DNA of 6,360 nucleotides from an uncultured Flavobacteriales bacterium (GTDB lineage Bacteria; Bacteroidota; Bacteroidia; Flavobacteriales_D; Parvicellaceae), in the NCBI GenBank assembly GCA_937924345.1, contig CALDTD010000325.1:1-6360 (forward strand), in the 5' to 3' direction. The position numbers and the translations under genes are program-made. Of the stretch, positions 1 through 5,697 are shown piece after piece. The first letter of the stretch is position 1. Each line of letters starts with the position of its first letter. The notes beneath the pieces were generated by a model. The model saw only the letters and a list, made by a program, of their open reading frames with translations, ran no database searches and was not told the DNA's origin.

Positions 1-5
1 TTAAG

Positions 6-1019
6 CTAACCAAAAACTTTACTTCCTTCCGTACAGTTTTGACAAATGTCGATATCGTTTCTGCTGGTTAAAATGTTGCTTCTAAATTTTTGATATGCTT
101 TACCTTTCCAAATTGAATTGAACGACTGAAAGGCAATATTACCCAATTGATGCTTAGCGTCTTTATCAAAACAGCAAGGAACAACACTTCCGTCCCAAGT
201 GAGTACAGCGCTACTCCACATTCGCCAGCATTGATTGAGTAATTCATTTTTTATGCGATAGGTTCCGTCTTTTTGTTTTTTGTAACGCGAATAGTATTCG
301 TTTTGAGGTATTAGAGGATTACCATTTTTATAATTATAAACCTGAGCAGTTTTGAACTTAATTTCGTCTACTCCCATTTCTTTTGCTAATTGCTTGGCTT
401 CTTCAATTTGGTGCTCGTTTGGTTTTACAACTAAGAACTGAAAAATTAGGTGAGGTGTTTTTGATTTGAGTTCTTTTTTGGCAGAAACAATGTTTCGAGT
501 TCCTTCCATTACTTTTTCTAGTGAACCATGAATACGGTATTGTTCGTATGTTTCTTGAGTTGTTCCGTCAATAGAAATAATTAAGCGATCTAAATTAGAT
601 TCGACAGTTTTTTGTGCCATTTCTGGCGTTAAAAAATGTGCATTGGTTGAAGTGGCCGTATAAATATTTTTAGATGCTGCATAACTTACCATTTCTAAAA
701 AGTTAGGATTTATGAAGGGTTCTCCTTGAAAATAGAAGTTGATATAAGATAAATATGGAGCTAGTTCGTCTATTATTTTCTTATTTGTTGTTTGCTTTAA
801 ATTTCCAGTTGGCCTAGAGAATAGCTTTAATCCACTGGGGCATTCTGGGCAACCAAGGTTGCAAGCGGTTGTGGGTTCAATAGATAATGCAAAAGGTCTT
901 CCTTTTAATTTGCTTTTTTTTGTAAGTCTTGAATAATAAAAGCTAAGTTTTAAACGAGCTAAATTAATGGCTTTTTTAGCCGTCATTTTTTTTAAAATAG
1001 CCCAATTATCATTTGCCAT
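6..1019 (-). CDS. Radical SAM/SPASM-domain protein, substrate unknown
   Basis: A 337-residue cytoplasmic radical S-adenosylmethionine enzyme. The canonical [4Fe-4S]/SAM motif CxxxCxxC is seen at C53, C57 and C60 (EPTTACNLGCPEC). It is followed by a GEP-like SAM-contact motif (QGEP, about 98-101) and the barrel strand LIISIDG (146-152). The C-terminal third looks like a reduced SPASM/twitch region: C264, the pair C282-C283 after a WDGSVVP stretch, then C326-x2-C329. That is enough for one auxiliary Fe-S cluster but fewer than the seven cysteines of a full SPASM domain. The basic N-terminus (1-40) precedes the barrel. The chosen ATG lies one base after the waaA stop, so translation is probably coupled; Met12 (base 986) is an alternative start. 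It is the last visible gene of the queD-OMP-waaA run. Family membership is secure. The substrate (peptide, sugar or cofactor) cannot be read from the sequence. It is not QueE, which is shorter and lacks the C-terminal cysteines. Confidence 0.9.
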   Translation of the reverse strand: MANDNWAILKKMTAKKAINLARLKLSFYYSRLTKKSKLKGRPFALSIEPTTACNLGCPECPSGLKLFSRPTGNLKQTTNKKIIDELAPYLSYINFYFQGEPFINPNFLEMVSYAASKNIYTATSTNAHFLTPEMAQKTVESNLDRLIISIDGTTQETYEQYRIHGSLEKVMEGTRNIVSAKKELKSKTPHLIFQFLVVKPNEHQIEEAKQLAKEMGVDEIKFKTAQVYNYKNGNPLIPQNEYYSRYKKQKDGTYRIKNELLNQCWRMWSSAVLTWDGSVVPCCFDKDAKHQLGNIAFQSFNSIWKGKAYQKFRSNILTSRNDIDICQNCTEGSKVFG

Positions 1020-1020
1020 T

Positions 1021-2274
1021 TTAAAGTAGTTTTTTTACTGCGTTAAATACAATCTCTGTAGCGCCTTTGTAACGATAAATAAACTCTTTTGCATTTTTTT
1101 TGATTGTATATTGAGATTTTTTATCGTTAAAGAGTTTATTAAAAGTAGTTTTAAAGTCTTCGTAGTTATTAATGCTTATACCACCTCCAAAATCAATTAA
1201 TTCTTTAGCTTCTGGGTATTTACTATATTTATTTCCAAAAAAAACGATGTTTTCAAAAGCTGCTGGTTCTAATATATTGTGTAAAGTGTTTGCAAATCCA
1301 CCGCCAATAAATGCAAAGTTTGCATACTGGTATAAACTAGCCAACATCCCTATATTGTCAATCAGTAAGATGTTTTGATCTAATGCGTTCTCAAGTGTTA
1401 GATTTGAATAACGAATCATTGGTTTCTCGAAACGTTTTTCAATTTCTTTTAAATGCTTTTCGGATATATCATGCGGAGCAATTACAATTTTTATAGCTTG
1501 GTCATGTTCTTTTATATATTGGGCCAAAATTTTTTCTTCCGGTTGCCAAGAACTTCCAATGATTAAAAGAGGAGTATTGTTTTTAAATGTTTTAACCAGT
1601 GGAAACATTTTCTTTTTCTCAGCTGTTTGTATTACTTTATCATACCTTGTATCGCCAGAAACCGAAACATTTCTAAAGTTGTATTTGTCTAGTACTTTTT
1701 TACTTTTTTCATTCAGTGTTAAAACATGGTCTATATGTTCTAGTATAGAAAGTTGCCATTTAGAGTAAGACTTAAAATAAATTTGATCTGGTCTAAAATT
1801 ACATGAGAAATATAAAATAGGAACTTGATAGTCTTGTAGCGTATTTAAAATATTAAACCAAAAGTCATATTTTACAAAAATAGCTAAATCGGGTTGTAAT
1901 GTTTCAATAAAGAATTGCGCATTAGATTGAGTGTCTAGCGGTAAGTAAAAATGTTTGTCTGCCATTTTATACTTTGTAGAGTTTTCAAAACCAGATGGGC
2001 TGTAAAATGTCACAAATAAAACGTGGTCTTGATAGCTTTTCTCTTTTTTAATTTTTTCGATTAAAGGTTTAACCTGTTCAAACTCTCCCAATGAAGAGGC
2101 ATGAAACCAGATTAAAGATTGCTCTATATTTTTTGCTCTAAACTGTTTAAGTTTTTGTTTCCAATTTTTACGTCCATTAATCCATTTTTTCGCTTTCTCA
2201 TGGCCAAATAATGCTGCAATAGATATTCCTAATCGATAGGATCTAATACTAGTATAGTAAGATAAATTTAGCAT
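1021..2274 (-). CDS. waaA: 3-deoxy-D-manno-octulosonic acid (KDO) transferase
   Basis: A 417-residue family GT30 glycosyltransferase that moves KDO from CMP-KDO to lipid A precursor at the inner face of the cytoplasmic membrane, starting the LPS inner core. The N-terminal segment (about 1-24) is moderately hydrophobic, as expected for membrane association. HASSLGEFEQ (58-67) holds the family's catalytic-base glutamate, E64. SGDTRYDKV (206-214) and LIIGSSWQPEE (237-247) sit where the second Rossmann domain begins. GGGF (324-327) with HNILEPAAF (332-340) is the CMP-sugar binding signature. The length fits the family. I chose the ATG at 2274 rather than an in-frame ATG at 2325. It overlaps the upstream stop as TAATG, and the 17 extra codons would lie inside the neighbouring gene and encode a segment not expected in WaaA. 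The downstream radical SAM gene begins one base after the TAA. The alternative symbol is kdtA. Confidence 0.95.
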   Translation of the reverse strand: MLNLSYYTSIRSYRLGISIAALFGHEKAKKWINGRKNWKQKLKQFRAKNIEQSLIWFHASSLGEFEQVKPLIEKIKKEKSYQDHVLFVTFYSPSGFENSTKYKMADKHFYLPLDTQSNAQFFIETLQPDLAIFVKYDFWFNILNTLQDYQVPILYFSCNFRPDQIYFKSYSKWQLSILEHIDHVLTLNEKSKKVLDKYNFRNVSVSGDTRYDKVIQTAEKKKMFPLVKTFKNNTPLLIIGSSWQPEEKILAQYIKEHDQAIKIVIAPHDISEKHLKEIEKRFEKPMIRYSNLTLENALDQNILLIDNIGMLASLYQYANFAFIGGGFANTLHNILEPAAFENIVFFGNKYSKYPEAKELIDFGGGISINNYEDFKTTFNKLFNDKKSQYTIKKNAKEFIYRYKGATEIVFNAVKKLL

Positions 2275-3020
2275 TAGTCTAAGTAAAATTCTTCGGGTGT
2301 TTTTCTGTAAATAGGAAAAATCCAACCTGCTCTTATTCCCAACAAAAATTCGTTTCGTTTATCACGGTAAGCTCCATATCCAAATTGATAGTCACGCATA
2401 CCTTGAGTTATACCTTCTGTTAATTCCAGTCCAATATTAAAATTGATAAGTTTTCTATCGCTTAAGTGTTGGTAACCGATATATTGTTTTAGAGCTAGTC
2501 CCATTGTTAAGCGATCAACATAGACTAAGTTTTTTTTTGTTAATGCAGGAACTTGATCGTCTTGATTTTCAACTCTAATTTTATGATGCATAAATCCAGC
2601 TCCAAATTTTACCATAATCCCCGAGTTTTTATTAGGTCCTATTACAGGGAAAAGTTTTCCAATCATTAACGATTCTGTAAATCCTCTTTGAAATAGTAAA
2701 ACATTAACAGCGTCACCGAACTGGTCGATGATAAAACCTTCGTCTGTTTTTAGATAATCAAGAATATTATCTTCCTTTATACTATTTCCAAAAAGGAAAG
2801 TTCCTTCAAATTCAAATTGCCAATTCTTTCCTGTTTTTAATCCAATGTTTAATCCTACACTGCTTGTTAATCCATAGCGTTTTGCAAAGTCGCCTCCAGG
2901 TATTTGAGGCGAGTAACTTAAATTTATAAAAGGAATGTTAAGTACTGTGTCGTTTAAGTTTTGACTAAACAAAATTGTTGTAAACAAGCTAAAGATTAAA
3001 AAAAGTAAATGTTGTTTCAT
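2274..3020 (-). CDS. Predicted outer-membrane beta-barrel protein, unknown function
   Basis: A 248-residue exported protein. Residues 1-20 form a classic signal peptide: one Lys, a hydrophobic core LLFLIFSLFTTILF, then a Ser-Gln end like many Bacteroidota type I cleavage sites. The rest alternates polar and hydrophobic residues in short strands rich in Gly, Phe, Tyr and Trp (SVGLNIGLKTG, WQFEFEGTFLFG, GIMVKFGAGFMHHKI, NFNIGLELTEG, FLLGIRAGWIFPIY), which suggests a small outer-membrane barrel. There is no lipobox Cys and no enzymatic motif. The type resembles an uncharacterised outer-membrane family I recall from Bacteroidota; I assign no function. The ATG at 3020 is preferred over an in-frame GTG at 3032 because it gives the normal MK-type signal peptide. 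It starts 27 bases after queD, and its stop overlaps the waaA start (TAATG). The context suggests an envelope role. Confidence 0.82.
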   Translation of the reverse strand: MKQHLLFLIFSLFTTILFSQNLNDTVLNIPFINLSYSPQIPGGDFAKRYGLTSSVGLNIGLKTGKNWQFEFEGTFLFGNSIKEDNILDYLKTDEGFIIDQFGDAVNVLLFQRGFTESLMIGKLFPVIGPNKNSGIMVKFGAGFMHHKIRVENQDDQVPALTKKNLVYVDRLTMGLALKQYIGYQHLSDRKLINFNIGLELTEGITQGMRDYQFGYGAYRDKRNEFLLGIRAGWIFPIYRKTPEEFYLD

Positions 3021-3047
3021 AGATATTAACACAAACGAAAAAAGCGA

Positions 3048-3485
3048 TTAGATATTATCTTCTGCAAACCACTCTGCATAGCTGGTTGCCGTTTCTCTTA
3101 AAAATGCTGAATGTAATTTTGCTTCGCTATTCAAGTGTTTATTTACCATTTCTACAATTTCAATCAACATGTTTTCGCAAGTTGGTTGGTAATTTACGTA
3201 TCTAATTCTAGGGTTTTTATCTTCTAAACCTTTAAACCTAGAATCGTTTCTAAGAATTAATCGATGATCGAACTCTTCATAAACATAGTTTTTGATAATC
3301 TTCTTTATATCTCCAAAATCGATTACCATACCACAATCAGATAAGGCTTGGTCTGTAGTTGGTTGACCAATTAATGTGATTTTTAAATGATAAGAATGAC
3401 CATGAATATCTTTACATTTTCCATCGTAACCATCTAGCGCGTGTGCTGCTTCAAAGTCAAATTCTTTTGTAATTCTTATGTTCAT
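3048..3485 (-). CDS. queD: 6-carboxytetrahydropterin synthase (QueD/PTPS family)
   Basis: A 145-residue member of the 6-pyruvoyl-tetrahydropterin synthase fold. QueD converts dihydroneopterin triphosphate to 6-carboxy-5,6,7,8-tetrahydropterin, the second committed step towards preQ0 and queuosine in tRNA. The zinc ligands are H15 (FEAAHAL) and H28/H30. The motif C24-KDI-HGH matches CxxxHGH, the spacing typical of QueD. The catalytic Asp-His pair is D73-H74 (EEFDHRL), and the pterin-anchoring glutamate is probably E131 (LRETATSYAEW). Oddities are PTCEN at 101-105, where PTSE is found in Escherichia coli QueD, and an insertion of roughly a dozen residues (about 81-100) before it, making it longer than the E. 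coli enzyme of about 121 residues. It is the first gene of the minus-strand group, with a promoter candidate immediately upstream. No queC, queE or queF lies in the window, so a role in another pterin pathway cannot be excluded. Confidence 0.9.
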   Translation of the reverse strand: MNIRITKEFDFEAAHALDGYDGKCKDIHGHSYHLKITLIGQPTTDQALSDCGMVIDFGDIKKIIKNYVYEEFDHRLILRNDSRFKGLEDKNPRIRYVNYQPTCENMLIEIVEMVNKHLNSEAKLHSAFLRETATSYAEWFAEDNI

Positions 3486-3495
3486 AATTGCGGCC

Positions 3496-3505
3496 TATTA
3501 TAATA
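3496..3505. other. 10-base perfect palindrome at the predicted queD transcription start
   Basis: TATTATAATA is its own reverse complement and does not extend further. It lies just downstream of the queD -7 element, about where transcription would begin, so it could be an operator half or a melting region. In A+T-rich DNA a 10-base palindrome of only A and T may well be chance, and I give it little weight. Confidence 0.2.
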
Positions 3506-3507
3506 TA

Positions 3508-3542
3508 CAAAGCTAAACATAATTCGGCTAAAGCTGTGTCAA
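3508..3542 (-). promoter_or_regulatory. Bacteroidota-type promoter candidate for queD and the downstream genes
   Basis: On the minus strand, TAGCTTTG (3515-3508) matches the Bacteroidota -7 consensus TAnnTTTG exactly. A TTG (3542-3540), preceded by a T-tract, could be the -33 element. The gap of 24 bases is slightly longer than usual. Transcription would start near 3500, giving a short leader before the queD ATG at 3485. The core motif is seen; its use as a promoter is inferred. The whole queD-OMP-waaA-radical SAM run could be transcribed from here, since the internal gaps are too small for other promoters except within coding sequence. Confidence 0.5.
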
Positions 3543-3551
3543 AAAAAAAAA
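3541..3551 (+). repeat. 11-A homopolymer in the divergent intergenic region
   Basis: An uninterrupted run of eleven A lies 12 bases before the phosphatase ATG and directly abuts the TTG proposed as the queD -33 element on the other strand. Such tracts bend DNA, can act like UP elements, and are prone to slippage. A length change here would alter the region upstream of both divergent genes. The tract is seen; any regulatory effect is inference. Confidence 0.45.
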
Positions 3552-3563
3552 TCGATTACCTTT

Positions 3564-5696
3564 ATGAGTCTTATAAATTCAATTAGCATCTTGAAAGCAT
3601 TACTAATTTTAATATTTTCCTTGTTTACTTACCTTGCAGTAGGTCAGGAGCGTATTATTTTAACGGATGAAAACTTAGGTCAATCTTTTACAAAAAAAGC
3701 AAAGTTATTTGAAGATAATACACATTTGTTATATGTAAATGATATTATTTTTGGTGGAAAACCATTTCAAAATTGTACACACGAGATAGAAAAATTTCAA
3801 TTTACTTCTTCTACTTTTTGGATTAAATTTAAGGTGAATAATCAATCGTCGTTTAATCACTTTATACTAGAAACAGGAAGACCTATAACCAATAAAGTCA
3901 TTTTATATGAAATAAAGAATAGAGAGGTTATAAGGAAACTAAAAAATGGAGACGATTATGCTTTTGATTTAAAGCCAATCTTACACAGGAAAAGCCTTTT
4001 TCCAATAGATTTAGAGTTCAACGAGACAAAAACGTATCTAATAAGGTTGGATAGTGATGGGGAAAATATTCGGTTGCCCCTAATTATAAATCATAACATC
4101 AGTTATTATGAAAACGACAATTTAGACCTTTTTTTTAATGGTATATTTTATGGGCTGTTGTCATTAGTTGCTGTGCTTTATTTCTTTTTCTATGTCGGGA
4201 GTAGGGATCGCTCATTACTTTATTATGCGATCTATGTATTGTCTATTTTTTTACTTCAATTTACGCTAGATGGTTTTTCTGCGCAATTTTTGTTTCCTAC
4301 AAGTTTATTTTTAAAAGAAGTTTCTATTGTTTTTTTTGCGGGAATGACCTCAATATTTTTACTGCTTTATGTTAGGGAGTATATAAAGTTGATTTCAAAG
4401 GTCAAATATATTAATAGTGTCTATCTAGGGGCAATAATAATTATTTCTTGTTTCATAGCTTTGACTTTTGTAAAAGGAAAGCTGCATGAGTTAGCTTATC
4501 CACTTATAAATTATTCTTCGATTATTACTTTGTTAATCATTGTTGTAACGATAGGATATGTAATTTCTAAAAAAAGAAAAGTTTCTATCTTTTTTATTCT
4601 TGCAATCGTAACATTTATGTTAGGAGCGATACTTTATATTTTAACTAACTTCAATGTTATAGAAAACTCGTTTATAGAGTTATATGCTTTAAAAATAGGT
4701 TCTGCTCTTGAAGTATTGTTTTTAAGTCTTGCTATGGGTAATAAATTAAGAGATTTACAAGAAGAGAAGGAATCAGCTCAAGCAAAAGCCTTAGAAGTAT
4801 TAGAAGAAAAAAATAAATTAATTGATGGGCAAAACGAACGATTAGAAAAACAGGTACAACAGCGTACTGAAGAACTTGAAGTACAAAAAGAACAGGTTTT
4901 AGAAAAGAATGCTGAAATTATAGATAGTATAAATTATGCTAAACGCCTTCAAAATGCCCTTATTCCACCATTGGAACTAGCAAAACAAGTACATAAAGAT
5001 ATTTTTGTTTTTTTCGAACCAAAAGATATCGTAAGTGGTGATTTTTATTGGATTACTGAAACAAAAACATCTTTTAAAGATAAACCTAACTCTAAACGAT
5101 TATTATTTACCGTTGCGGATTGTACAGGACACGGTGTTCCAGGTGCATTTATAAGTATTATTGGGCTAAATATCTTTAATCAAACCTTGAAAGAAAAAGA
5201 TGTAAATGATCCGGCTCAAGCCTTAAATTTTTTGAATAAACATGTTTACAAAACAGTAAATAAGCATAAAGGAGAACAAGAAGATATTATTAAAGATGGA
5301 ATGGATTTAGCGATGTGTTCGATCAATATAGAAACTTTAGAACTTGAATTTTCTGGAGCTCAAAACCCGGTTTATATTGTGAGAGAGAAAGAGCTTTTTG
5401 AATTAAAAGGAGATAAGCAGCCAATTGGTTACTCCGATAAACTATCTCCATTTATTTTACAAAAGTTTCAGTTGCAAAAAGGTGATATGATTTACGCTTC
5501 AACCGATGGATTTCCAGATCAATTTGGAGGGCCAAAAGGTAAAAAATTTAAGTATAAGCCGTTTAAAGAGATGTTAATTTCTATTTCAGGATTACCAGTG
5601 GAAGAGCAAAAGACTCACTTGGCGAATGCTTTTTCTACTTGGAAAGGTAATTTAGAGCAATTAGATGATGTTTGTGTAATAGGTATGCGCGTTTAG
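3564..5696 (+). CDS. 7TMR-DISM receptor with C-terminal SpoIIE/PP2C-type serine phosphatase
   Basis: A 710-residue membrane signalling protein that probably dephosphorylates Ser/Thr on a cytoplasmic partner such as an anti-sigma-factor antagonist. Domains in order: signal peptide (about 1-28); periplasmic 7TMR-DISMED2-like sensor of the carbohydrate-binding type (about 35-178, with FWIKFKVNN at 85-93); seven predicted membrane helices (about 190-211, 216-234, 251-270, 287-304, 314-335, 341-361, 373-391); a charged coiled coil (about 395-455); a linker INYAKRLQNALIP typical of this group; and the SpoIIE catalytic domain (about 480-710). Metal-binding acidic motifs are intact: SGDFYW (D493), ADCTGHGVPGAF (D519), DGMD (578-581), STDGF (D648) and LDDVCVIG (D701/D702). 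There is no histidine-kinase H-box or ATPase. The start is not settled: the ATG at 3564 is used, but a TTG at 3591 would give a shorter, more conventional signal peptide (MKALLILIF). The rluA-family gene begins one base after the stop. No partner sigma regulator is present, and the ligand is unknown. Confidence 0.93.
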   Translation: MSLINSISILKALLILIFSLFTYLAVGQERIILTDENLGQSFTKKAKLFEDNTHLLYVNDIIFGGKPFQNCTHEIEKFQFTSSTFWIKFKVNNQSSFNHFILETGRPITNKVILYEIKNREVIRKLKNGDDYAFDLKPILHRKSLFPIDLEFNETKTYLIRLDSDGENIRLPLIINHNISYYENDNLDLFFNGIFYGLLSLVAVLYFFFYVGSRDRSLLYYAIYVLSIFLLQFTLDGFSAQFLFPTSLFLKEVSIVFFAGMTSIFLLLYVREYIKLISKVKYINSVYLGAIIIISCFIALTFVKGKLHELAYPLINYSSIITLLIIVVTIGYVISKKRKVSIFFILAIVTFMLGAILYILTNFNVIENSFIELYALKIGSALEVLFLSLAMGNKLRDLQEEKESAQAKALEVLEEKNKLIDGQNERLEKQVQQRTEELEVQKEQVLEKNAEIIDSINYAKRLQNALIPPLELAKQVHKDIFVFFEPKDIVSGDFYWITETKTSFKDKPNSKRLLFTVADCTGHGVPGAFISIIGLNIFNQTLKEKDVNDPAQALNFLNKHVYKTVNKHKGEQEDIIKDGMDLAMCSINIETLELEFSGAQNPVYIVREKELFELKGDKQPIGYSDKLSPFILQKFQLQKGDMIYASTDGFPDQFGGPKGKKFKYKPFKEMLISISGLPVEEQKTHLANAFSTWKGNLEQLDDVCVIGMRV

Positions 5697-5697
5697 T

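Noticed and set aside
6..1019. Radical SAM protein as QueE of the queuosine pathway
   Set aside because: QueD in the same gene run makes this tempting, but QueE is clearly shorter and lacks the C-terminal cysteine-rich SPASM-like region seen here.
1172..1378. Plus-strand open frame of 68 codons
   Set aside because: It lies wholly inside waaA on the opposite strand and shows no protein-like motif; it is a shadow of the real gene.
1559..1768. Plus-strand open frame of 69 codons
   Set aside because: It also lies within waaA on the opposite strand; its Phe/Leu/Ser-rich translation is what antisense reading of a Lys-rich gene gives.
2275..2325. Longer waaA start at the ATG ending at 2325
   Set aside because: The extra 17 codons lie inside the outer-membrane gene in another frame and add a segment not expected at the WaaA N-terminus; the TAATG overlap start at 2274 is the natural choice.
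2530..2538. Nine-T run in the outer-membrane gene as a phase-variation tract
   Set aside because: It encodes Lys-Lys-Asn in a Lys-rich A+T-rich gene and the frame is intact; there is no sign of an off state.
3021..3032. GTG start for the outer-membrane protein
   Set aside because: It adds only four residues (MLIS) in front of a standard MK-type signal peptide; the ATG at 3020 is more plausible.
3497..3542. E. coli-type sigma70 promoter (TTGACA at 3542-3537, TATAAT at 3502-3497, minus strand)
   Set aside because: Both hexamers match the consensus, but the spacing is 34 bases instead of about 17, so they cannot work as a pair; the TAnnTTTG motif suits this phylum better.
3564..5696. Hybrid histidine kinase or adenylate/diguanylate cyclase
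   Set aside because: The 7TM-DISM plus coiled-coil layout is shared with such proteins, but the C-terminal domain carries SpoIIE/PP2C motifs (SGDFYW, DCTGHGVPGAF, LDDVCVIG) and no H-box, ATPase or GGDEF motif.
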